Of a stretch of 43,544 nt of DNA, positions 34,346 through 42,363 are shown in pieces. The number at the start of each line of letters is the position of its first letter. Position 1 is the stretch's first letter. The translations under genes were made by a program, and so were the position numbers. Under the pieces are notes generated by a model. That model saw only the letters and a program-made list of their open reading frames with translations. It had not been told where the DNA came from and did not search any database. This DNA comes from JAJYTL01 sp046705265 (GTDB lineage Bacteria; Pseudomonadota; Alphaproteobacteria; Ferrovibrionales; Ferrovibrionaceae): NCBI GenBank assembly GCA_046705265.1, contig JBJKQL010000066.1, forward strand, positions 1-43,544, written 5' to 3'.

Positions 34346-35482
34346 TCACTCGGCCAGCGAGCGGATGTCGACGCGATCCGGCGGTCCGCTCGCCGCCGCG
34401 CCGAGTGCGCGCACGTCGATGCGGGTATCGGCAACGCCCTTGTTCATAAGATAGGCGCGCACCGCGAGCGCTCGCGTCAGCGACAGCATGCGGGCGCCAT
34501 CGGCGGCGCTCTGCGCCGCATAGGCCTTAAGCTCGATGCGCTCGTTATTGCCGGCAAGCTCTGCGGCGAGCTTGGAGAGCTCGGTCTGCGCTTTGGGGCT
34601 GAGCGTTGATTGATTGGCGCCGAAGGGGATGCTGAGCGCGATTTTTGGCGCAGGCGCTGCCATCGCCGCCGGGGGGGCGGCGGTCGTCGCCATACGAGTT
34701 TCGCTTGGCGGTTGCGGCATGCCGCCGCCGAGCGCTCCGCCGATTTGAATGCCGCCACCCGAAGAGGCTGCGGCCGGTGTCGGGGCGACCGGTGTCGCTG
34801 TGCTTTGCGGATTCGCAGCCATCGCCTGCGGCATCTTGCCGGCGGGCGAGGTTTCGGGCGTCGTCGCGGCACCGCGCGCCGCGGTGGCGGCAGTGGCGCT
34901 CGGGCTTGTCTCGGCCGGCGCCTTGGTCGCGGCCGGTTGCGAAGCGGTTGCCGTCGCGGTGCTTTGCGGATTCGCGGCTGTCGCCTGCGGCGTCTTGCCC
35001 GCGGACGAGGGTTCGGGCGGTGTTGCAGCGGTTCGCGCTGCGGGGGTGACAGTGACGCTCGGACTTGCCTCGGCGGGCGCCGTGGGGGACGATTCGCCCG
35101 TCGTTTCCTGGCTTGGTTTGGCGGCAGGCTTAGCGACGAGTTCTGCTTCGAGGGCAAGCGGTGGCGCCAATGGCAGCGGGATCGGCCGCCGAATCCGGGC
35201 GCGGCGATAGACTGGCATATGAAGATGAATCACCGGACCTTCAGAACCCGAAGCGGGAGGCAGCGCGTCAAGAACGCCCATATGGATCTCGATGCCGGAA
35301 TTGTTGCCCGCCATCATCAGACCCCGTGCGTCGGCACCGGTGGCGAGACTTGAGAGCAACGCGACACTCACACCAAGGGCAAGTCCGAAACGCGGCCTCC
35401 GCCCTCGCGGCATGAAAGATGCCGGTCTTGGCGTTCCGCTAGTTCTCCTCAACGGCCATCCCCGCTCATTTTTCGCCGACAT
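34346..35482 (-). CDS. Exported OmpA-like protein with Ala/Pro-rich repeat linker
   Basis: About 378 residues if it starts at ATG 35482 (GCAGGG about 9 bases upstream); the next ATG at 35413 would give a classic signal peptide start. A hydrophobic stretch (FGLALGVSVALLSSLATGADA) is followed by a periplasmic domain, then a ~125-residue Ala/Pro/Thr-rich linker with two ~43-residue repeats. The C-terminal ~100 residues are OmpA-like: IPFGANQSTLSPKAQTELSK, RIELKAYAAQ, SLTRALAVRAYLMNKGVADT and RIDVRALG. The first conserved repeat residues and the DG pair are weaker than in canonical OmpA. It lies between suhB and the MotA/MotB-like pair, suggesting a link to the cell envelope. Confidence 0.75.
   Translation of the reverse strand: MSAKNERGWPLRRTSGTPRPASFMPRGRRPRFGLALGVSVALLSSLATGADARGLMMAGNNSGIEIHMGVLDALPPASGSEGPVIHLHMPVYRRARIRRPIPLPLAPPLALEAELVAKPAAKPSQETTGESSPTAPAEASPSVTVTPAARTAATPPEPSSAGKTPQATAANPQSTATATASQPAATKAPAETSPSATAATAARGAATTPETSPAGKMPQAMAANPQSTATPVAPTPAAASSGGGIQIGGALGGGMPQPPSETRMATTAAPPAAMAAPAPKIALSIPFGANQSTLSPKAQTELSKLAAELAGNNERIELKAYAAQSAADGARMLSLTRALAVRAYLMNKGVADTRIDVRALGAAASGPPDRVDIRSLAE
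34787..35074 (-). repeat. Tandem duplication in the OmpA-like linker
   Basis: Two imperfect ~129-bp copies (34946-35074 and 34787-34915) offset by 159 bp encode the two ~43-residue Ala/Thr/Pro-rich repeats, each ending in AANPQSTAT. It is an internal tandem duplication with in-frame period, so the linker length may vary between strains. Confidence 0.75.
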
Positions 35483-35519
35483 TAGCCCATGCCCTGCAAA
35501 GCGACAACCGCCTTGCGGT

Positions 35520-36335
35520 TTAGCGCCCCGCCGGCCGCTGCCGTTTCGCGCGTTGCAGCAGCGTGCGGATCGGCTCATAAAGGCTCGCGTTGGTGGCGAG
35601 GATGCTGCCAGTCTCCAACATCTTCTGGCCGCCGTCGATCTCGCTGATAAGGCCGCCAGCTTCGCGTACGAGCAGAATGCCGGCGGAAATGTCCCAACGG
35701 TTCAGGCCGGTTTCCCAGAAACCCTCATAACGTCCGGCCGCGACATAGGCAAGATCGAGCGCGGCGGCACCGAACCGGCGAATGCCTGCGACTTCGGCTG
35801 CGATCGCCGCCAGTTCGGCGAGAAAATTTTCATGACCGTCCTTGCCGTGAAAGGGGATGCCGGTCGCGAGCACGGCTTCGGTCAGTTTGCTGCGTGACGA
35901 TACGCGGAGGCGATGGTCATTAAGATGGGCCCCTTGTCCCTTCTCGGCCCAGAACAACTCGTCCTTGACCGGGTCATATATGACGCCGGCCACCGGCTGG
36001 CCTTCGCGCTCGAGCCCGATCGAGATCGCAAAATGCGGAATTCCGTGCAGGAAGTTGGTGGTGCCATCCAAGGGATCGACGACCCAGATGAATTCGCCGT
36101 CGCTACCCGAGATTTCACCTCCTTCCTCCATGCGGAAGCCGAAGGCGGGACGCGCCTTGAGCAATTCGCGCCGCAGAACCTCCTCGGCGCGGAGATCGGC
36201 GGCGCTGACGAAATCCGCTGGGCCCTTCCGCGAGACCTGCAGCTGCTCGACCTCGCCGAAATCGCGCACGAGGCCGCGGGCGGCCTTGCGCGCGGCCTGC
36301 GCCATGACATGTATAAGAGCGGAGCGGTGCGCCAT
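35520..36335 (-). CDS. suhB: Inositol monophosphatase family protein (SuhB-like)
   Basis: 271 residues. Metal-binding motifs of the family are present: the Glu in FRMEEGGE (about 68-75), WVVDPLDGTTNFLHGIPHFA (84-103) and the C-terminal WDISAGILLVREAGG (214-228), with Asp215. Such enzymes hydrolyse myo-inositol phosphates or related sugar phosphates with Mg2+; in E. coli SuhB also affects rRNA processing. ATG 36335 is chosen as the first Met before the conserved helix; the frame is open to 36455 without similarity. It lies 44 bp downstream of thiE and 37 bp upstream of the OmpA-like start, on the same strand. Confidence 0.92.
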   Translation of the reverse strand: MAHRSALIHVMAQAARKAARGLVRDFGEVEQLQVSRKGPADFVSAADLRAEEVLRRELLKARPAFGFRMEEGGEISGSDGEFIWVVDPLDGTTNFLHGIPHFAISIGLEREGQPVAGVIYDPVKDELFWAEKGQGAHLNDHRLRVSSRSKLTEAVLATGIPFHGKDGHENFLAELAAIAAEVAGIRRFGAAALDLAYVAAGRYEGFWETGLNRWDISAGILLVREAGGLISEIDGGQKMLETGSILATNASLYEPIRTLLQRAKRQRPAGR

Positions 36336-36379
36336 TCTGTGATGTCGGAGCCATACCTGTCGGAAGGGCCGCGACCCTA

Positions 36380-37015
36380 TCAGCCGCCGCCCGGGTTGGC
36401 AATCGCTTGTAGGAAGGCCTTCACCGCTGCGGCGGGGCCGGCCGGATACTGCCATATCCCGGCGATCACCGCGAGAAAATCAGCGCCGGCCTCGACAAGG
36501 GAAGCGCAGTTCTCGACCGTGATGCCGCCGATCGCGACGGACGGAATTTCGAAGATCTCATCCCACCAGCGAAGAATCTCCGGGTCGGCGAGGGTCGAGA
36601 CGGATTTTGTCGCGGTCGGATAGAAGCTACCAAAGGCGACGTAATCGGCGCCCTGTTCGGCTGCTTTCATGGCGAGATGGCGCGAGGCATGACAAGTGAC
36701 GCCGATGATCTTATCCGTCCCAAGGAGCGCGCGTGCGGCGGCGTAATCCGCGTCTTGCTGCCCGATATGGACGCCGTCGGCGTCCATTTCCTTGGCCAGA
36801 TCCGGTCGATCGTTGACGATGAAAGCGACCTCGCGCGCTTCCGCTATCGGCTTCAACGCCGCGATGGTCCGGCGCCAGACGTCGTCGCCGACGTCTTTCA
36901 GCCGGAGCTGTAAGGCCGCGACGTCGCCGGCATCGAGGGTGCGCGCGAGAGCTTCCGCGAACGGCGCAAGATCCAGCGTCGGCGGCGTAATCAGATAAAG
37001 TCTGGTCGGGTGCAG
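36380..37015 (-). CDS. thiE: Thiamine phosphate synthase, apparently starting at CTG
   Basis: Condenses HMP-pyrophosphate with thiazole phosphate to thiamine monophosphate. 211 residues, the family length, are obtained only if translation starts at the CTG at 37015; the frame has an upstream stop and no ATG, GTG or TTG in time. The extra N-terminus is real: RLYLITPPTLD followed by LDAGDVAALQLRLKD matches the family start. Catalytic/binding segments include VNDRPDLAKEMDADGVHIGQ, VTCHAS, YVAFGSFYPTATKS and SVAIGGITVENC. The fbaB stop TAG is 2 bp upstream, so translation is probably coupled. A shorter start at 36856 would lose the first third of the barrel. Confidence 0.88.
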   Translation of the reverse strand: MHPTRLYLITPPTLDLAPFAEALARTLDAGDVAALQLRLKDVGDDVWRRTIAALKPIAEAREVAFIVNDRPDLAKEMDADGVHIGQQDADYAAARALLGTDKIIGVTCHASRHLAMKAAEQGADYVAFGSFYPTATKSVSTLADPEILRWWDEIFEIPSVAIGGITVENCASLVEAGADFLAVIAGIWQYPAGPAAAVKAFLQAIANPGGG

Positions 37016-37017
37016 GT

Positions 37018-37947
37018 CTAATCCCGCCCTTTATAGATATCGACCAGCTTGTCGAGCATGGCGACGGCCTCCGCCCGCGGACGCTGGAACGTGTTGCGGC
37101 CGATGATCGAGCCGTTGCCGCCGCCCTCGCGGATCGCGCGGGCATCGTCGAATACCGCGTCCGACCCCTTGGCCGCGCCGCCCGAGAAAACCACGACGCG
37201 CCGGCCCCGGAAACAGGCCTGCACGACATGGGCGACGCGCTTTGCTTGGGTCGAGATGTCGATTTTCTGCGCTTCGTAGACTTTTTTCGCCTCGGCCTGC
37301 TCGATGTGCGCGGTGGGCAACTTGACCTTGATGATATGGGCGCCGATTAGTGCCGCCATATGGGCGGCATAGGCAACGACGTCGATCGCGGTTTCACCTT
37401 CTTTGGAAAGGTCGCCGCCCCGGGGGTAGGACCAGACAACGACGGCGAGGCCGTGCGACTTGGCCTCGCGCGCCAAGGCCCGCACTTCCTCGATCATGCC
37501 ATAGGCCGCATCGGAGCCGGGATAGATGGTGAAGCCGACGGCGGCGCAGCCAAGCCGGAGCGCGTCACGGACCGAGGCGGTCACCGCCTGGTCAGCGCCG
37601 GCCTTGTTGCGGTCGAGGCTGTTTGCCGAATTCATTTTAAGAATAAGGGGCATTTCGCCGGCGAAGGTATCGACGCCGGCCTCGAGCATGCCGAGCACGC
37701 TGGCATAGGCGCTAAGTCCGGCGTCCCGCGCGAGCTCGAAGTGGTAATGCGGATCATAGGCCGGCGGATTGGGTGCAAACGATCGCGCTGGCCCGTGCTC
37801 GAATCCCTGATCGACCGGCAGGATGACCAGCTTGCCAGTGCCGCCTAGGCGCCCGTGCATCAGAATGCGGGCAAGATTGGCCTTGGTGCCGGGGTTGTCG
37901 CTCTCGTAACAGGAAAGGATTTCGCGTACACGATCGGTTATGGCCAT
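37018..37947 (-). CDS. fbaB: Fructose-bisphosphate aldolase class I (DhnA/FbaB type)
   Basis: Cleaves fructose 1,6-bisphosphate by a Schiff-base mechanism. 309 residues; the DhnA-type signatures VILPVDQGFEHGPARSF, LKMNSANSL, GFTIYPGSD, VVWSYPRGG and the lysine-containing strand HIIKVKLPTAH (Lys207/Lys209; one is the likely Schiff-base lysine) are visible, as is VFSGGAAKGSDAVFDD near the C-terminus. ATG 37947 follows GAGGG. It heads the fbaB-thiE-suhB-OmpA run on the minus strand and is divergent from lysK across 205 bp. Confidence 0.9.
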   Translation of the reverse strand: MAITDRVREILSCYESDNPGTKANLARILMHGRLGGTGKLVILPVDQGFEHGPARSFAPNPPAYDPHYHFELARDAGLSAYASVLGMLEAGVDTFAGEMPLILKMNSANSLDRNKAGADQAVTASVRDALRLGCAAVGFTIYPGSDAAYGMIEEVRALAREAKSHGLAVVVWSYPRGGDLSKEGETAIDVVAYAAHMAALIGAHIIKVKLPTAHIEQAEAKKVYEAQKIDISTQAKRVAHVVQACFRGRRVVVFSGGAAKGSDAVFDDARAIREGGGNGSIIGRNTFQRPRAEAVAMLDKLVDIYKGRD

Positions 37948-38152
37948 GGCGCCCTCTTAATATGCGGGTGAAAGCGGCGGTGGCGTCTCCTTAGCCCAAG
38001 TCTTCGCCTTTTGGCAACGTCCCTCGCCAGATCGCAACCGGCAGATTGACGGCCGGCCAAGCGCTACTTTATCGAAAGGAGCCAAACTTGGCGATCGAAC
38101 GGGTGCCCTCCGCGTCGATCTTGCTGTATGGTCGCGCCCGGACGAGAGGATC

Positions 38153-39739
38153 ATGACCGAAGACGCCGAAATCGCCCTTTCCAGCAAGGCTTGGCCGTTC
38201 GAGGAAGCGGCCAAGCTCGTCGTGCGCATGAAGAACCGCGCGACGCCGAAGTCTTTCGTCCTGTTCGAGACCGGCTACGGGCCCTCGGGCCTGCCTCATA
38301 TCGGCACTTTCGGCGAGGTGGCACGCACCTCGATGGTGCGTCACGCCTTCGCGCTGCTCTCCGATGTGCCGACGCGGCTGATCGCCTTTTCCGACGACAT
38401 GGACGGGTTGCGCAAGGTGCCGGACAACGTGCCGAACCCGGACTTGCTCGGTCGCTTCATCGATTATCCCTTGACGCGTGTGCCCGATCCCTTCGGTTGC
38501 TGCGAAAGCTTCGCTCATCACAACAACGGCAAGCTCCGTGAATTTCTGGACGCCTTCGGCTTCGAATACGAGTTCATGAGCGCCACCCAATGTTATCAAA
38601 GCGGCCGTTTCGATAAGACGCTGCTCGAGATGCTGCATCACTACCAGGACATCATGGCGATCATGCTGCCATCCTTGCGCGCCGAGCGGGCGGCGACCTA
38701 CAGCCCTTTCCTGCCGATCTCGCCGAAAACCGGGAAAGTGCTGCAAGTCCCCTTGATCGCGACCGATCCGAATTCCGGCACCATCGCCTTCCACGACGAG
38801 GATGGCAAAGCGACGGAGGTCCCGGTGACCGGCGGCCATTGCAAGCTGCAATGGAAAGCCGATTGGGCGATGCGCTGGCGTGCCTTCGGCGTCGATTACG
38901 AGATGTACGGCAAGGATCTGATCCCTTCGGCCAAGCTCTCGGGCCATATCTGCGGGCGCCTGCGCCAGCCGCCGCCCGAGGGCTTCGCCTACGAGCTTTT
39001 CCTGGACGCCAATGGCGAGAAGATATCGAAATCGCGCGGCAACGGCCTCACCATCGAGGAATGGCTCACATATGCCTCGCCGGAGAGCCTTGCCTATTTC
39101 ATGTATCAGAAGCCGACAGCGGCGAAGCGGCTGCACTTCGGCGTCATCCCGCGCACCGTCGACGACTATATTGCCGCGCTTGAAAGCTTCTCAAGGCAAG
39201 GACCGAAGGAGCGCTACGCCAATCCGGTGTGGCACATTCACCGCGGTGAGACGCCGCAGGAGGCCGTGCCGCTTTCTTTTGCCGTGCTGATGAATCTTGC
39301 AAGTGTCGCGAACACCGAGGACCGCGCGGTGCTGTGGGGCTTCATCGCCCGCTATGTACCCGGAATCGAGCCGGAAGATCATCCGATTCTCAACCGCTTG
39401 GTTGATTATGCGATTGCCTACTTCCGGGATTTCGTTAAGCCGTACAAGAAGTTCCGCCTGCCGACCGACGTCGAGTGCACGGCGATCGAAGCCCTAGCCC
39501 GCGAACTCGAACAAACGGGTGCAGACGCCGATGCGGAAGCCTTGCAGGCGGTCGTCTATGAAGTTGGTAAGCGCTATCCCTTCGCGTCGCTCCGGGATTG
39601 GTTCAAGGCGCTCTACGAGATTCTCTTCGGGCAGGAGCAAGGGCCGCGCCTGGGATCATTTATCGCCCTTTACGGCGTGGCCGAAACTGTGGCCCTGATG
39701 CGGCGGGCCCTTGCCGGCGAACTGGTCACTCTCGCCTGA
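38153..39739 (+). CDS. lysK: Lysyl-tRNA synthetase, class I
   Basis: Charges tRNA-Lys; the class I form is typical of archaea and of alphaproteobacteria, where it replaces the common class II enzyme. 528 residues with the class I motifs GPSGLPHIGTFGE (HIGH-like at 49-52) and KISKSRGN (KMSKS-like, near residue 290), plus ATYSPFLPISPKTGKVL and an anticodon-binding helical C-terminus. ATG 38153 has GAGAGGA at good spacing. It is divergent from fbaB and convergent with the histone-like gene. Confidence 0.95.
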   Translation: MTEDAEIALSSKAWPFEEAAKLVVRMKNRATPKSFVLFETGYGPSGLPHIGTFGEVARTSMVRHAFALLSDVPTRLIAFSDDMDGLRKVPDNVPNPDLLGRFIDYPLTRVPDPFGCCESFAHHNNGKLREFLDAFGFEYEFMSATQCYQSGRFDKTLLEMLHHYQDIMAIMLPSLRAERAATYSPFLPISPKTGKVLQVPLIATDPNSGTIAFHDEDGKATEVPVTGGHCKLQWKADWAMRWRAFGVDYEMYGKDLIPSAKLSGHICGRLRQPPPEGFAYELFLDANGEKISKSRGNGLTIEEWLTYASPESLAYFMYQKPTAAKRLHFGVIPRTVDDYIAALESFSRQGPKERYANPVWHIHRGETPQEAVPLSFAVLMNLASVANTEDRAVLWGFIARYVPGIEPEDHPILNRLVDYAIAYFRDFVKPYKKFRLPTDVECTAIEALARELEQTGADADAEALQAVVYEVGKRYPFASLRDWFKALYEILFGQEQGPRLGSFIALYGVAETVALMRRALAGELVTLA

Positions 39740-39823
39740 TCTCCGATCTCAACCGATTCGAAGATCCATCACGCCACCCGTCCTCTTTACTTGCCGACCG
39801 GTGGCGCGCCCCCTCGATGGGAA

Positions 39824-40045
39824 TTACTTCTTCGCTGCAGTCTTTCTTGCAGCCGGCTTCCGCGCAGTGGTCTTCCGGGCCGCCGTCTTTCTCGTGGCAG
39901 TCTTGCGCGTCGCTGTCTTTCTCGCGGTGGTCTTGCGCGCTGCAGTCTTCTTCGCAGCGGGTTTCCGCGCGGTCGATTTCTTTGCCGTCGATTTCTTTGC
40001 CGTCCTCTTCGTCGTCTTAGCTTTGGTCGTCATAGCTCTCGCCAT
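39824..40045 (-). CDS. Histone H1-like lysine-rich nucleoid protein (pentapeptide repeats)
   Basis: 73 residues, almost all Lys, Ala, Thr and Arg. After MARAMTTKAKTTKRTA come 11 tandem pentapeptides of the form [KR]K[STP][AT][AT]. Such tails resemble bacterial histone H1-like and AlgP-type proteins that bind DNA by charge. No globular domain is seen. ATG 40045 has GGGAG at 7-base spacing; the frame is open to 40132. Function is inferred from composition only; a role in compaction or stress is plausible. 84 bp separate it from the lysK stop. Confidence 0.82.
   Translation of the reverse strand: MARAMTTKAKTTKRTAKKSTAKKSTARKPAAKKTAARKTTARKTATRKTATRKTAARKTTARKPAARKTAAKK
39833..39997 (-). repeat. 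15-bp minisatellite encoding the pentapeptides
   Basis: Eleven imperfect 15-bp units in frame encode the [KR]K[STP][AT][AT] pentapeptides of the histone-like gene. Copy number could vary between strains. Confidence 0.8.
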
Positions 40046-40317
40046 TGATTTTCTCCCAGAATGGAACGAAGGCGTTGATTCTGCCTGGATAAGCGAAGTG
40101 CGTGACTCCGTCAACGGAAAACAACTGCGCACGTCGCGCTGTCAAGAAGGACTTAATGGGCAAAATATGAACGCTTTGCTAATCTGATTTCGCTCTTTTT
40201 CAATGTGTGTGAATCAAATCACGACGCGAAGACGACGAATCAATACGCTACGTGACACCGATCGACATGGCGCGCGACATAATAGATAGCCTTATATAGC
40301 AACGGAATCTTGAACTC

Positions 40318-41370
40318 GTGGTCGACTTCGACACTATTGCTTTGGCCGCGCTTCAGCGTCTCGATCCCGAGCGCGCGCACAGCATCACGATCGCGCTTTT
40401 GAAGCGTGGATGGGTGAAGCGGCGACGCATGAAAGACGATCCGTTGCTTCACGTTCGGACTCTCGGTTTGACGTTTTCGAACCCGATTGGACTCGCAGCC
40501 GGCTTCGACAAGGACGCTGAAGCGCTCGATTCGCTGATCCGCCTTGGCTTCGGATTCGTCGAAGCAGGCAGCGTCACGCCGCGTGCCCAGAGCGGCAATC
40601 CACGCCCGCGTCTCTTTCGTTTGGTCGAAGATCGCGCGGTGATCAATCGCCTCGGCTTCAACAGCCGGGGTCTCGACGACGTGGCGGTGCGACTGAGGGC
40701 GTCGCGTGCAGACGGCATTGTCGGCGCAAACCTCGGCGCCAATCGCGACAGCGCCGACCGCGTCGCCGATTACCTGCGAGGGCTAGAGACCCTTGGGCCG
40801 CTCGTTGATTACGTCACTATCAACATTTCCTCGCCGAACACGCCGGGGTTGCGGGCGCTGCAGGGCGCGGCCGAGCTCGATCGTTTGCTCACGCGCCTAA
40901 CGGTGGCGCGGACCACCTTGCCGCGCCCGGTGCCGCTACTCTTGAAGGTGGCGCCCGATCTCGGTCCGCCGGAGGTCGAGAGCATCGCCGACGCGGCGCT
41001 TCGCCACAGCATCGACGGGCTGATCGTCGGCAATACCACCATTGGCCATCGTGCCGGACTAAAAAGCCCGCTTCGCGATACGGCCGGCGGATTGAGCGGG
41101 CGGCCGCTTTTCGCGCCGTCGACGGCGTTGCTCGCCGATTTCGCTCGGGCGACAAAAGGGCGGTTGGTGCTGATTGGCACCGGTGGTGTTGCATCCGGCG
41201 CCGATGCCTACGCCAAGATCCGGGCCGGAGCGTCGCTGGTTCAGCTCTACACCGCTTTAATCTACGAGGGGCCGGCTCTCATCGGGCGCATCCGGCGGGA
41301 ACTCGCGGCCCGGCTTCGCGCCGATGGATTCCGCACCATGGCGGAAGCGATCGGCAGCGGGATTTCCTGA
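40318..41370 (+). CDS. pyrD: Dihydroorotate dehydrogenase (quinone), class 2
   Basis: Oxidises dihydroorotate to orotate in pyrimidine synthesis, passing electrons to the quinone pool at the membrane. 350 residues. The N-terminal amphipathic helix (LQRLDPERAHSITIALLKRG) is the class 2 hallmark; FMN/substrate segments are NPIGLAAGFDKDAEAL, NRLGFNSRG, INISSPNTPGLRALQ with catalytic serine at about 172, and GLIVGNTTI, followed by IGTGGVASGADAYAKIRAGA. GTG 40318 is the only fitting start. A 272-bp AT-rich region separates it from the divergent histone-like gene. Confidence 0.94.
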   Translation: MVDFDTIALAALQRLDPERAHSITIALLKRGWVKRRRMKDDPLLHVRTLGLTFSNPIGLAAGFDKDAEALDSLIRLGFGFVEAGSVTPRAQSGNPRPRLFRLVEDRAVINRLGFNSRGLDDVAVRLRASRADGIVGANLGANRDSADRVADYLRGLETLGPLVDYVTINISSPNTPGLRALQGAAELDRLLTRLTVARTTLPRPVPLLLKVAPDLGPPEVESIADAALRHSIDGLIVGNTTIGHRAGLKSPLRDTAGGLSGRPLFAPSTALLADFARATKGRLVLIGTGGVASGADAYAKIRAGASLVQLYTALIYEGPALIGRIRRELAARLRADGFRTMAEAIGSGIS

Positions 41371-41416
41371 CGATCGTTTCACTGACAGTGATCTTCCAAA
41401 TGATGAAGGAGACCCG

Positions 41417-42265
41417 CTATTCGCCGACGATGGGGTTCCTGAGCGTGCCGATGCCGGAAATCTCGACTTCTATCGTATCGCCCGGCTTCATCCAGACAGG
41501 CGGATTGCGGCGCGCGCCGACGCCGCCCGGCGTGCCGGTGACGATGCAATCGCCGGCTTGAAGCGGTGTGAACGCCGAGATGTAGTTGATCAGCGTCGGG
41601 ATGTCATAGATCAAGTCGCTGGTCGAAGTGTGCTGCATCACCTGACCATTGAGGCGGGTCGAAAGCGTGAGCTGGCTGGGGTCGGGGATTTCGTCCGGTG
41701 TGATCATCCACGGACCGAACGCGCCGCTCCGATAAAAATTCTTGCCCGGCGTGAATTGCGAGGTATGTCCTTGCCAGTCGCGGATGCTGCCGTCGTTGTA
41801 ACACGAGTAACCGGCGATATGAGCCGCTGCGTTCTTTTTCTCGATCTGGTGCCCGGGCTTGCCGATGATCACGACGAGTTCGCCCTCATAATCATAGCGT
41901 TCGGACGCCTTTGGTTTGACCATCGGCTGGAGATGGCCGACATGACTTTCGGGAAAGCGAACGAAGAGGGTCGGGTAATCGCTTTTCGGCCGGCCGGTTT
42001 CGATGCGATGTGCCTCGTAATTGATGCCGACGCAGATGATCTTGCCGGGATCGGGGAGCGTCGGCAGGAAGGTGACGTCCTGAAGTGCATGATCGGCCGT
42101 GGCTCCTTTCGCCGCTTGCGCCGCCTCGTCAAAGGCGTTTGCAGTGATCAGGCTGCGTAGACCAGGATAGCGGTGGCGCAAGCGATCGCCGAGGTCGATC
42201 ATGCCTTCGCCGATGACTTGCCCGAAGCTTTCTTTGCCGTTGCGGCGGAAACTCGCCAATTTCAT
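41417..42265 (-). CDS. Fumarylacetoacetate hydrolase (FAH) family protein
   Basis: 282 residues. Family motifs: ICVGINYEAHRIETGRP (about 76-92), YDYEGELVVIIG (124-135, metal-binding Glu), GYSCYNDGSIRDWQ (152-165, metal-binding Asp), and DCIVTGTPGGVGARRNPPVWM near the C-terminus. Members hydrolyse or decarboxylate beta-diketone-like or hydroxylated acids in aromatic and sugar-acid degradation; the substrate here cannot be told. ATG 42265. The stop lies 46 bp from the convergent pyrD stop, and the decayed hydrolase starts upstream on the same strand. Confidence 0.88.
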   Translation of the reverse strand: MKLASFRRNGKESFGQVIGEGMIDLGDRLRHRYPGLRSLITANAFDEAAQAAKGATADHALQDVTFLPTLPDPGKIICVGINYEAHRIETGRPKSDYPTLFVRFPESHVGHLQPMVKPKASERYDYEGELVVIIGKPGHQIEKKNAAAHIAGYSCYNDGSIRDWQGHTSQFTPGKNFYRSGAFGPWMITPDEIPDPSQLTLSTRLNGQVMQHTSTSDLIYDIPTLINYISAFTPLQAGDCIVTGTPGGVGARRNPPVWMKPGDTIEVEISGIGTLRNPIVGE

Positions 42266-42363
42266 GAACGGAATCCTTTTGCGACGATACCGGGCGCGAG
42301 ATTAGAAGCAGACGGAGGAAGAATCCAGCTTGGATCGGCTTCAAGGGGCAGCGCGGGCGGCGC

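Noticed and set aside
39740..39823. Terminator in the lysK/histone-like convergent gap
   Set aside because: CGCCACC and GGTGGCG form a 7-bp inverted repeat, but the loop is about 20 bases and no T-run follows.
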